Assembly (NCBI GenBank): GCA_022577435.1
Contig: JAKOON010000017.1
Location: forward strand, 13,881,528 to 13,945,527
Length of the DNA: 64,000 nucleotides
DNA from: Embiotoca jacksoni
Taxonomy: Eukaryota; Chordata; Actinopteri; Embiotocidae
Direction of reading: 5' to 3'
Both the position numbers and the translations under genes were made by a program. The notes below the pieces were generated by a model. It was not told the origin of the DNA, searched no databases, and worked only from the letters and a program-made list of their open reading frames with translations. Shown here one piece after another: positions 23,201-31,994 of the stretch. The number at the start of each line of letters is the position of its first letter. Position 1 is the stretch's first letter.

Positions 23201-26200
23201 AACTTCACTCTTTCACCCTCTATAACTCATATCTCACGTTACACCTCATTAACTTCACTCTTTCACTCTCTATAACTCATATCTCACGTTACATCTCATT
23301 AACTTCACTCTTTCACTCTCTGTAACTCATATCTCACCGTTACACCTCATTAACATCACTCTTTCACTCTCTATAACTCATATCTCACCATCACATCTCG
23401 TTAACTTCACTCTTTTTCTCTCCCATAGTTTCTTCATATTATCTGTTGTCTCCATTCAGTTCCTTCGCTAACATAGTTTCTCTCCTTTCTTTTCCAGATG
23501 TCCTGTCATGGAGCTGCATGTCTCTGCTCTGCGCTTGTCGTCTCCACCAACAGTTCATGTCTTCTATCTCTATTCTGTCCTTTTCTCTCTCTGCTCTCCT
23601 CTCACCCCAACCGGTCGAGGCAGATGTTCTCCACCTCTGGTTCTGTTAACAGATGTTCTCCACCTCTGGTTCTGTTGACAGATGTTCTCCACCTCTGGTT
23701 CTGTTAACAGATGTTCTCCACCTCTGATCCTGGTTCTGTTAACAGATGTTCTCCACCTCTGAGCCTGGTTCTGTTAACAGATGTTCTCCACCTCTGAGCC
23801 TGGTTCTGTTAACAGATGTTCTCCACCTCTAAGTCTGGTTCTGTTAACAGATGTTCTCCACCTCTAAGTCTGGTTCTGCCAGAGGTTTCTTCTCTCTGTT
23901 GGAGGTTTTTCCCTCCTAGCTTACGTGGGAATTGTTGAATCGTTTAGATTCTCTGTATGAGGCTGTAAAGTTCTGCTGTGAACACTTGCACACCTGTGGC
24001 CTTTGATCTCAGCCACATCGGTCATGCCTCCCACGCTGAACCTGAAGTACTGCCTGTTGAGGGCTCTGGCGATGGAGCGGGCGATGGAGGTCTTTCCTAC
24101 GCCTGGAGGCCCGTAGAAACACAGGATCTTCCCCTGGGTGGAGCCACGCAGCTGGCTCACCGCGATGAACTCCTGCACGAACACAAGGTCAGTTTTATAA
24201 ATGTGGATCCAAATATCTGAACAGAAAAGTTCTCTCTTCAGAGTGTGTGTGCTAACCAATATGCGTTTCTTAACGTCATCCATTCCATAGTGGTCTTCCT
24301 CCAGAACCTCTTTGGCTCGGTCCAGTGCCAGGTTCTCCTCACTGTTCGTGCCCCAGGGCATGCTGGTCAGCCAGTCCAGGTAGTTACGGGTCACACTGCA
24401 ACAAACACATTTCTTATGTTAGTGGGTCAAATGTCAAATGCCCTGATTTCCACTAAGAGCTAAAACCTAATGAGCAGAAAATATCCATTTACAAGCTCAC
24501 AGGAGTTTTCAGGACGAAACTTTTCACTGCTTAAACCTACTGAACAATTATGATCAAACACAAGTAAGGCCTGTGCACCCTCAAAAATATTTTCCAATGT
24601 GAATAGTAAGAAGCCAGCATGCTTCGAAGGGTTCTTTCCCGTATTTAATAGTTCTATAGTAGTTTTACAAGCTTTACATTTCGATTTTCTGTCGTCTATT
24701 TTTATCACCCGGTCTTTGAACTCATCATTTTTTAGCCAAAGCTCTTCAAATCTACATTTTCCTGCATGTTTGCCTTCCTGAGAAGACACATCTTTACTGA
24801 ACGAACAGAAAGACGATAAAACCTCTCAGGAAATACATGTGAAAAAAAGACTAAACTAAACATTTTGATATACCCTGATATTCCTCAATATACCCTGATA
24901 TTCCTCGATATACCCTGATATTCCCAGATATTCCTCAATATACCCAGATATTCCTCGATATACCCTGATATTCCTCAATATACCCTGATATTCCTCAATA
25001 TACCCTGATATTCCCAGATATTCCTCGATATTCCTCGATATTCCTCGATATACCCTGATATTCCTCGATATACCCTGATATTCCTCAATATACCCTGATA
25101 TTCCCAGATATTCCTCGATATTCCTCGATATACCCTGATATTCCCAGACCCGTCGGGAACTCGGGAGTCACAAACATGAAATGTGTCTGTTACAGGAATA
25201 GATGCACCACCTGACAGCCATCAAAGCTTCCCTGTGACTTGTAGCTGCTCAGTGTTTCAAACACACGGTTTGGTGGTTGTAAATAAATGAAACATCCGTC
25301 AGTCTTCTGCAACGACTCGCCCATAAAAACATTTATGCTTGTGCTCAAAAATCTTCTTCGTATACTTTTAGCTTCACACCTGCAGGCGTCACAAGTGAAG
25401 TTCACAACACATGCCAGAGAGGTTAGGAGTTGCTTCAGCTGACTGCAGTCTGTCTTCAGTGAGACACCACAGGACACGTTAAGATTTCAGTATCTGTGCA
25501 GAACTCCCTGTCTCACAACATCTTGACTGTTTTTCTTTCGCTTCATTTAAAACATGAGAGTTGGGACACAAAAATACCAACTTGAACTCGGACGAGTGGT
25601 TGTCCAGCAGGCCCAGTTTGTTGAGCTCTTCGTTGATGACATCCATGATGTGCTGTGGGACAATCCTGTCTTTGAGTCTCTCTCTAAACTTCTCTTCAAT
25701 GGCTTCTTTGTCCTCCTTCTCCAGACCCAGCTCCTGGAAACAGACACACACCTTTATTCTAGCAGAGCTGCTGATCCGTTCTGGGTCATTCTACACCTGC
25801 ACAGCTGATGCTGGTAGATTCTGCTACCACGATGGTCATGTGACTGTCGGACAGAAACACAAGAAGCTGACACACCACACATTCCTGGAAACTACATGTG
25901 GCGTTCAGGTGACGGATGAGTAGGACCGTTTGTAACACGGAAGAAGAAGAAGATGTACGTCAAACATGTGGACAGGGGTTTGTCCCCAGAGTGAGAGACA
26001 GACAGACACAGAGTCACAGACAGACAGTGACTGACAGACTCAGACAGTCAGACAGAAAGACACAGTGACAGACAGCCACAGTGTCACAGACAGTCAGACA
26101 CAGTGAGACACAGACAGACAGACAGACAGACAGAGTCACAGACAGTCAGACAGACAGACAGTCAGACAGAAAGACACAGTGACAGACAGCCACAGTGTCA

Positions 26201-29200
26201 CAGACAGTCAGACACAGTGAGACACAGACAGACAGACAGACAGACAGAGTCACAGACAGTCAGACAGACAGACAGTCAGACAGAAAGACACAGTGACAGA
26301 CAGCCACAGTGTCACAGACAGTCAGACAGACAGACAGTTAGATGGACAGACACGGTGACAGACAGACAGACAGACAGACGCCCTGCTGACCTTCTTGATG
26401 ATCTTGAGCTGCTCCTGCAGCAGGTACTTCCTGTGGGTCTGCTTGATCTTCTCCTCCACCTGAGAGCAGAGCAGAGAGAGCGATGAATGACTGAGGCCGA
26501 CGCCGGTTAAAGCGCCGACACGCCGGGCGATGACCTCTGACCTCTCGGCCCAGGCGCTGCTGCAGTTTACTCAGCTCGTACTCCTTCTTCAGCAGAGACA
26601 GGGCCTTGTAGAGACGCTTTGGGATCTGCAGGGACACAGAACGGGTATTAAAGGACTGGAAGACGATCATACGTAACACGCCTCAACGACTCTTTTACAA
26701 ACAGATTCATCAGCAGTTTTTGTTCCTAATAATGACAGCAGCTTTAATATATTTTACAAAGCTACAAGCAGAATATGAACAACCTGAAGGAAGCAGCTGT
26801 GCTCTGCTCTTTACTACAGAATTTACCACAGAAACCAGTTGCAGTACTTGCAGTAACTGAGTTGCGGAGCTACACTACCTGTCAGAGGCTTGGGGCATTC
26901 AAATGAAGTGAATTCAGAAATAAACCATGTTTCAGTGGAAGAGACCAGACTTGGTGAGTTAACCAGTGACTAACTGGTTGGTAGTTGCACCATTAACCCA
27001 GTGAGCTTTCAGTGTAATCTACGACCTTCACTTTTAGGCCCGTATTTTAGTCATTGTTGTGGCTAACCATTCATGCTATATCTTTTTTTTTTTTTTTTGT
27101 CTTGGTTATCCAAATCTTCTGTCATTTGATTTGATACTACTTTGAATTTTTTTATATGAGCCTTAAGATCAATTTTGAAATTGTTGTGTTTTTACCTGTA
27201 TCTCACCATTAAATATAGTCAGTACAGATATCTTTGTATGATTGTTTAGAGGAGATTGTCTAGAATCTGCCAAAATCTGAACCATGTTTGTGGGACAATG
27301 TATGACTCAGCAAATTGAAAACAATATGAGCGGAGTGACTGATGGAAGATAAACGTCATGAATGACTCCGGGTGTCTCAAACTCAGTGAGATATGAGCTG
27401 ATAACTCAGATATATGTGTTGATAACTCAGAGATATGAGCTGATAACTCAGATATGTGTTGATAACTCAGCTGTAGTGTACGACCACGAATATTGTTATT
27501 ATTATTATTGTTTCCTACAAAGTGGGATGTAATGTCAGCTCTGTGTTGGAGACGGTACAGAAGTCAGCTGTGATTTCAGAACCAGATGATCTGAAAACAG
27601 TTTGTCGTACAGAGAAACGAGCGGTTTCATCAGAAAGGTTGAGTTCTGCTGTTTATGATGATAATCAGCACGTTGGGAAGCGATCTGGACTTCAGGAATG
27701 ATTGAGTTGAGAGTAGCGGGTGTTGAGAAGGACGCAGCGCTTCATACCGAGTAGAACGACCATTAAACTTGATGCAACTTTAAAGTGGAGTTTCTCTGCA
27801 ACACTTGGTCACAAAGACGAGGCTCTCACATTGTTGGAGAGCTCAAGTCGTGCAGTTTTGTAAGAAGAATCGTGAAGCAAACTCGCTGCCTTGATCCTCC
27901 GGGATTCGCTGAGCACAGTCCCACACACACACGCTACAAACATGCACACTGCTCACATTGATCTCCTCCAGGACGTCCTGCAGCTCGTGAGACTCGGCTC
28001 CGGTCAGAGCTGCTCCCATGTCACTCAGGTAGATGGGATTATCAACCACCCTCTGACCGGCCTGCATCATCTGGAGGACAGACTCTCTGAGAGACAGAGA
28101 CAGAGAGACAGACAGACAGAGACAGAGAGAGAGAAATATTTGAGACATTATTATGATGGGCTGAGAACATAATTAATCTCTTTGGATGATTTGATAGCGA
28201 AGTGGACATAACAACACAGATACAACTGGCAGCTGACTAAAGCTCCTCCAAACATCCATCACAGGAGCCGCTGCTGCAGATGTTTCTACCACAGAGCTCC
28301 ATCTGATCAGCTCCATCTATATACAATACTTATGTTATTTTTCTATATCTTGTAATTATTATTTTAGTAACTTCATTGCAGCCAAGGTGTGAACTGTGAG
28401 CTGAACTAATGGCAGCTGATAAAATGTGTGACAGACCTGTAGAGGGGGTTGAGTGCGATGATGTCCCTGATGGTCTTCACTATCTCTGCCGTCAGTGCCT
28501 GCACAACACAGACAACACACAAACTCTACTTGTCAGACTCTGAGTTTGCCCCCCCCCCCCCCGCGGTGCTGTCCGTGTGCGGTACCTTGACCTCCTCGGT
28601 GACGGTGAACTGTTCGTGCTGAACGTTGTCCACCTCCACCATCAGGATGTCGGAGGACGGCAGTGGCTGCAGCTCTGGACTCAGGTCCGCTTCTGAAATC
28701 TGACCAACACACTTCAAATCACACACTTCTGCCTTCATCACTGATGATGATGACAGCTGGAACAACTGAGTGTCAAAGATGAGAGACCAAAATCTAATTG
28801 AAAAACTCCATCTGGTTTGTGTTGAAAAGTTCCTCCTACTTCACTCTGCATGTTTAAACTGTGACCTCAGACACTCAGGGGTCATCGAACAGGTTCAGCC
28901 GGTAAACAGGGCCCCGGGCCTCCAACCGACACCCGGTGCCAGGCGTCCTGTTTCTGTTAGTTTGTGGTGGTTTGATGACACACATGCACTATGTGGCCGC
29001 GATACAAATTTAAATATTAAGAGCTGAACACTCAGTTTTGACAAAGAAAGGAAACACAGGTTTCCCACTCCAAGTTAAATGTTAAACTCTCTGCCTGTCA
29101 GTGACTGAAAAGCTGAATCTCCATGAGATATAATGAACAGAAAAACATGCTGCTGTTGTGCTGAGCGACAAGAAATAGACACTTTATGTTAAAAATAAAT

Positions 29201-30134
29201 AAATTAAATCCATCTCTAAATCCTGGCTGCAGAGAGAAATCATTGATCTAACAATAACAGTAATTAGCTCACAGCCTCATAAACTACATTTTTAATATCT
29301 GTCAGTGAGCACTAATGCTACCAAACACACACACTGACAATAACTAGATAACTAACATTACAGCTACAGACATGGAAGATATTACATTTTGGTAAATGGA
29401 AACTAATATTTAAACATGCAAACTAAATTCCCTGATATTCCTGGACTTGGACCAACAAATGATCTAATTCCCTGCCTGGAAAAAAGGTTTTAAAATTCCC
29501 TGAACCTTGGTAACCCTGGAAACAGGACCTAAGTAAAGAGGATATTGTGCTTCAGTGGTGCAAACACTCCAACAAATATGCAGTTAAACAAATGACCAAA
29601 ACTCAGTGACATTAGTGAGCGTGGTGCTTTCAGGGACACTGGGGATCTGGGGCATCAGGACACTCGCTCAGTCTGTCTGTAGCTACTCCACGTTTATTAT
29701 CTGCTTTTGATCAGTTTTAACTGAATAAAGACACGTAAGCAGTACTCTAATCCCTAATCTGTGTGCTGACTCAGCACCAGCTGAACTGGGACCCGGTTCA
29801 GAACCCTGACTCGCTAAAACGCAGCTGAACCTCCAGCCAGGTCGGAGCCCGTTCTGCTGGTGTTAAGAGTAAATCTCTCGGGGTCAGGGTACACACCTTT
29901 TCCTCCAGCTGCTCCGGCTCTCTGCCCGGCTGCTCTTTGCGGCTGCGTTTGGACTTGCGTCTCGCTGCGGGTTGGAGCTGAGACTCGGGCTCAGACTCTG
30001 ACATCGCTGGCGATGCTGCCGCCTCCTCCGGCTCCACCTCCAGCTGTTTAGTGATCCGGATCCTGGCCGACGAGAGCATACCGGTGTTCACAGACTGGTC
30101 ACAAGGTCTGCGCACACACAACACACACACACAA

Positions 30135-30192
<58 letters not shown>

Positions 30193-30683
30193 GTGGATCG
30201 TACCTGCGGTGTCCCATGACGATCATCCTCAGCTTGTCTCCCAAGTCCTGCATCTCATGGATCTGAACAAAGGTCCCCGTAGAGTAGACGGCATCCAGAG
30301 ACTCCACCACATCCGACTCATTACTGCAGCACACACAAGCACACGTTTACAACTGACACAGACTGCAGGCAGCGCGTCTACGAGTCCACTGAATCTGCCT
30401 CAAAATAAAAGTCTCTCATCGGTGCACAGGTTGAAATCTCTCAAACACGAAGTAACAGCACCGTGACGAAGACCAGTAAGTGTTAATAATCAGGTGAAAG
30501 CAGGAACACTAAGATGATGTCACGTAGGTACGGCGCTCGACTGCTCAGGTCTGGATCAGCTGACGTCAGCGACTCCAGCATCAGACTTACGCATCGTCTT
30601 TCTTCAGGAAGACTCCAGCATACGGCTGAGCCAGACGCACCTTCCTCCTCAGCAGCTCCATCAGCGCTTTGTTCTTTACCTGA

Positions 30684-30746
<63 letters not shown>

Positions 30747-31903
30747 ACACAGGTTGTGGTGACAGATGTTGAACACCAGAAGAAGCTTTTCAAATGGTCC
30801 AGATTAAAATAGATTTTAAAACTGCCTTTAGTGCTGTTTGTTATTTTTACATGTTTAGATAAGCTGTGTGTATGTGACAGAAACACACACCTGTGATAAA
30901 CACACACCTGTGATAAACACACACCTGTGATAAACACACACCTGTGACAGAAACACACACCTGTGATAAACACACACCTGTGACAGAAACACACACCTGT
31001 GATAAACACACACCTGTGACACAAACACACACCTGTGATAAACACACACCTGTGACTGTCTTTCTGTTTAAAGGTTGTAGTCTTCATCACCCTCATCACA
31101 ACAACCTCCATCAGTAAACTCCACCCTGAACAGGACATCCTGGGCTCTGATTGGTTCAGAGGAACACCAACAAGCCACAGTGCTTTTCTTCAGAGCTGAG
31201 GAACCCCGGTGACGTCAGGGTCTCTCGTGACCCGTCCAGAGGACATCAGACAACATGCGTTCACAGCGGCGCTGAGTTTGGTGACGTCACACGGAATGAC
31301 GCCGGTCCTCCTCATTACCGGAGGACCAGCGGGAGGTTGCGTCATCACCCTCGTGTCCTTGAGCCCCGTGAAAACAGCGACATGACGTCACGGCGCGCTC
31401 ACCTCTATGATCTTGATGAAGCGCGGGAACACCGGGTTCCTGCTGACAGCGACCAGCGGCACGTTGGGGAACACCTCCGGGACCACCATGGGGGTGAGAG
31501 CCGTCACTCCGCTGTACGCTCCTCCTCCGTCTCCGCCGGACTCCTCTCCCCCGGAGTCGGCGCTTTCCCCGCCGTCCTCCCCGGAGAAGCCCGCACCGCT
31601 GGCCCGGTTGCCGTACATCCTGTCCTGAACGGTCCGGGGTCCACGGGTCGGCGTGAGGATCCCGGTGTGGACGCGAGGAACGGCCCCGACCCGCATCCAC
31701 CGCTGCGGTCCGGCGGGCAGCGCGTTGATGACGGACCGGGACGGAGAGCCGCCGGGACTCTGAGCGGTTCCAGTGCTGGTGTAGAACCGGGCGGGCCGAA
31801 GCCCGGTCGGGTGGGGGGCCACCGCGGGCCACCTCACCAGAACCAGAGCCGAGTTTCTGTGAAGCCGTCTGGCAGCGCCGATCATCTTCATGCAGGACGC
31901 CAT
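13947..31903 (-). CDS. lonp1: Lon protease, mitochondrial (lonp1), complete, 21 coding exons
   Basis: ATP-dependent serine protease of the mitochondrial matrix. It degrades oxidised or misfolded proteins and regulators such as TFAM, and acts as a homohexamer. Twenty-one exons join in phase to 2976 bp (991 residues plus stop); the human protein is 959, the excess being mainly in the N-terminal extension. The start is the ATG at 31903, whose first 30 residues are basic and hydrophobic without acid, as expected for a mitochondrial presequence. Domain order is Lon N-domain (about 140-395), coiled linker, AAA+ module with Walker A GPPGVGKT (563-570) and Walker B LIDE (628-631), and a protease domain with the Ser-Lys dyad Ser894 (in DGPSAG) and Lys937 (in GGIKEK). 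All motifs are intact. The exons are given in the three block entries. Introns are unusually rich in tandem repeats, some touching splice sites. Confidence 0.97.
14220..14372. repeat. (GACA)n-type microsatellite in lonp1 intron 20
   Basis: Irregular runs of GACA and GGCA units. Frames across it look like Cys/Leu/Ser repeats and are not genes. Confidence 0.85.
14508..15258 (+). mobile_element. Tc1-like element copy B, internally deleted, in lonp1 intron 20
   Basis: Same family as the element at 11451-12836. The 5' segment has CTCAAAAAAGTTGGGACAGGG and TTAATTGGCAACAAGTCAGTAACATGAT-type sequence. It then jumps to the transposase C-terminal region (TAGAAGAGTCCGCTGATAAA, about 14806) and runs through to the right end with GCGTCCCAACTT and GGGGTTG at 15258. 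Most of the transposase gene and part of the left terminal repeat are missing. Antisense to lonp1. Confidence 0.8.
16219..16588. repeat. 21-bp minisatellite, about 17.5 copies, in lonp1 intron 18
   Basis: Head-to-tail 21-bp unit with core CATGGAGGCTGCACCCC and three tail variants (CTCGG, CCCTG, CTCTG). Since 21 is a multiple of 3, frames stay open on both strands (for example 16222-16611 plus and 16041-16601 minus). The minus frame is in register with lonp1 exon 19 upstream, but the intron is bounded by a good exon 19 acceptor at 16186, so it is not coding. Confidence 0.95.
17212..17624. repeat. (GT)n microsatellite abutting the lonp1 exon 17 donor
   Basis: About 410 bp of nearly pure GT with scattered GA and CT steps. 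On the transcribed (minus) strand it is (CA)n beginning within a few bases of the exon 17 donor (GGTGAGACACAC). Confidence 0.95.
17880..18400. other. Possible nonautonomous DNA transposon in lonp1 intron 16
   Basis: A segment beginning GTTCCAAATTGCACGCTATTT and ending near a GGAACGCAAC motif reads like the ends of short fish DNA transposons (TTCC...GGAA). It is rich in ACTACG/ACGTAT-type motifs. Termini and target duplication were not confirmed. Confidence 0.25.
19628..19699. repeat. (CA)n microsatellite in lonp1 intron 13
   Basis: A pure CA run of about 72 bp. Confidence 0.95.
20220..20492. repeat. (CA)n / CACGGA compound microsatellite at the lonp1 exon 13 acceptor
   Basis: CA runs interrupted by CGGACACA and TACA units, ending with GGGACACA repeats. 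It starts 4 bases from the exon 13 boundary at 20216, so on the minus strand the sequence before the acceptor AG is a TG/TGTCCG repeat. Confidence 0.95.
21372..23418. repeat. 51-bp minisatellite, about 40 copies, in lonp1 intron 12
   Basis: Tandem 51-bp unit (50 bp in a variant lacking one C in CACCGTT). Its core contains CACTCTCTATAACTCATATC and CATTAACTTCACTCTTT. Copies are very similar, with diagnostic changes (TACACCT, TACATCT or TAAACCT; CACTCTC or CACCCTC) that recur in blocks, suggesting recent multi-copy duplications. There is no open frame of note. Confidence 0.97.
23612..23882. repeat. 29/35-bp minisatellite (GATGTTCTCCACCTCT) in lonp1 intron 12
   Basis: About eight copies of a unit with core AGATGTTCTCCACCTCT followed by GGTTCTGTTAAC. 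The later copies carry an extra GAGCCT or AAGTCT insertion. It follows the 51-bp array and ends about 110 bp from the exon 12 donor side. Confidence 0.9.
24460..24880 (-). mobile_element. hAT/BED-type dispersed repeat fragment in lonp1 intron 10
   Basis: The minus strand carries an open segment (24460-24789) with CRFEELWLKNDEF and IDDRKSKCKACKTTIEL, which resembles the BED-type zinc-finger start of hAT transposase-like genes (CxxC). It has no downstream transposase here. Related fragments occur at 42225-42500, 29130-29530 and 49430-49740, so this is a dispersed element, not part of lonp1. Confidence 0.5.
24872..25148. repeat. CCCTGATATTCCTCGATATA minisatellite
   Basis: Tandem units built from CCCTGATATTCC and TCGATATA/TCAATATA blocks (20 bp and shorter variants such as CCCAGATATTCC). 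It directly adjoins the hAT-like fragment, whose relatives contain a single CCCTGATATTCC. Confidence 0.9.
25990..26385. repeat. (GACA)n array with ~114-bp higher-order duplication in lonp1 intron 9
   Basis: GACAGACA/GTCAGACA satellite in which a segment starting CAGTGAGACACAGACAG (26101) recurs 114 bp later (26215). It ends 6 bases from the exon 9 donor (exon edge 26391). Confidence 0.9.
26700..27950. other. lonp1 intron 7, low-complexity patches only
   Basis: No exon was recognised between 26625 and 27957. It contains a T-run near 27083-27098 and a short repeat of GATAACTCAGATATGTGTT-type units at about 27400-27470. Confidence 0.5.
28543..28562. repeat. Poly-C tract in lonp1 intron 5
   Basis: A run of about 17 C, 25 bases from the exon 5 donor edge at 28586. 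On the transcribed strand this is a G-run just inside the intron, a class of sequence known to act as an intronic splicing enhancer. Confidence 0.7.
29130..29530. mobile_element. Dispersed repeat fragment (hAT-like family) in lonp1 intron 4
   Basis: Shares a long segment, in inverted orientation, with 49450-49740: TAATTAGCTCACAGCCTCAT near 29262, and its complement near 49560. It also shares ATTTTGGTAAATGGAAACT and CCCTGATATTCC with 42400-42490 and 24860-24900. No coding content is visible in this piece. Confidence 0.55.
30117..30188. repeat. (CA)n microsatellite between lonp1 exons 3 and 4
   Basis: CA run with AAACAC interruptions, 15 bases from the exon 3 donor edge at 30204. Confidence 0.95.
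30683..30750. repeat. (CA)n microsatellite abutting the lonp1 exon 2 acceptor
   Basis: On the minus strand this is a TG run that ends in TCTCAG immediately before exon 2 (edge 30679), so the polypyrimidine tract is essentially (TG)n. Confidence 0.95.
30880..31057. repeat. ACACACCTGTGATAAAC minisatellite in lonp1 intron 1
   Basis: About nine tandem units of 17-20 bp (ACACACCTGTGATAAAC and ACACACCTGTGACAGAAAC). Confidence 0.9.
31210..31390. promoter_or_regulatory. lonp1: Three perfect CRE palindromes (TGACGTCA) in lonp1 intron 1
   Basis: TGACGTCA occurs at 31210-31217, 31282-31289 and 31383-31390. All are within 200 bp, just downstream of exon 1 (edge 31403) in a CpG-rich block. A fourth lies at 30561-30568. 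The palindrome binds CREB/ATF-family bZIP factors. Presence is certain; activity is inference. Confidence 0.6.
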
Positions 31904-31928
31904 GTTGCTCTGGAGCTTTCTACCGCCG

Positions 31929-31988
31929 CACGTGACCCACCGCTTTCCGTCAATGTTTGATGACGTAGTTCTGCGTGCACCTGCGCAA
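31929..31988. promoter_or_regulatory. lonp1: lonp1 core promoter region with E-box, ATF half-site and NRF1-like half-site
   Basis: Directly upstream of the lonp1 ATG (31903) are CACGTGAC (31929-31936), TGACGTAG (31961-31968) and TGCGCA (31982-31987). This CpG-rich block gives way abruptly to AT-rich DNA at about 32000. The motifs suit a nuclear-encoded mitochondrial gene; short matches are weak evidence on their own. Confidence 0.4.
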
Positions 31989-31994
31989 GGCTTT

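Larger units (their letters stand above)
18577..25733 (-). other. lonp1: lonp1 exons 10-16: AAA+ ATPase module (residues 446-758)
   Basis: Exons: 25582-25733, 24257-24395, 23994-24172, 20129-20216, 19410-19532, 19211-19327 and 18577-18717. Exon 12 holds Walker A (GPPGVGKTS) and the pore-loop region (YFRFSVGG). Exon 13 holds Walker B (LVLIDE). Exon 14 carries GDPSSALLELLDPEQN. Exon 15 has the sensor-1 region (FICTANVIDTIPEPLRDRMEMI). Exon 16 carries the small AAA subdomain with sensor 2 (YCRESGVRNLQKQ). All junctions are GT-AG and keep the frame. Exons 12 and 13 are separated by a 3.8-kb intron dominated by a 51-bp minisatellite. The exon 13 acceptor is preceded by a TG/CCGTGT repeat and not by a normal pyrimidine tract. 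Confidence 0.95.
26391..31903 (-). other. lonp1: lonp1 exons 1-9: presequence, N-domain, coiled linker (residues 1-445)
   Basis: Exons: 31403-31903, 30591-30679, 30204-30323, 29897-30062, 28586-28699, 28437-28498, 27957-28086, 26542-26625 and 26391-26459. Exon 1 carries the targeting sequence, a Gly/Ser/Glu-rich spacer and the start of the N-domain (VFPNVPLVAVSRNPVFPRF). Exon 4 is placed at the acceptor giving HRR-IRITKQLEVEPEE, which parallels the human protein; an upstream in-frame AG would add extra residues. Exon 4 ends in a basic, low-complexity segment (ARRKSKRSRK), as in mammals. Exons 8 and 9 encode the helical linker (KALSLLKKEYELSKLQQRLGRE, then KYLLQEQLKIIKK). Confidence 0.93.

Noticed and set aside
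30847..31138. Cys/Val-rich repeat protein frames on the minus strand
   Set aside because: They arise from the CACACCTGTGA minisatellite in lonp1 intron 1. The real exon 2 starts at 30679.
31151..31960. 269-codon plus frame over lonp1 exon 1
   Set aside because: It is the antisense shadow of the GC-rich first exon and promoter of lonp1; the minus frame matches Lon protease.
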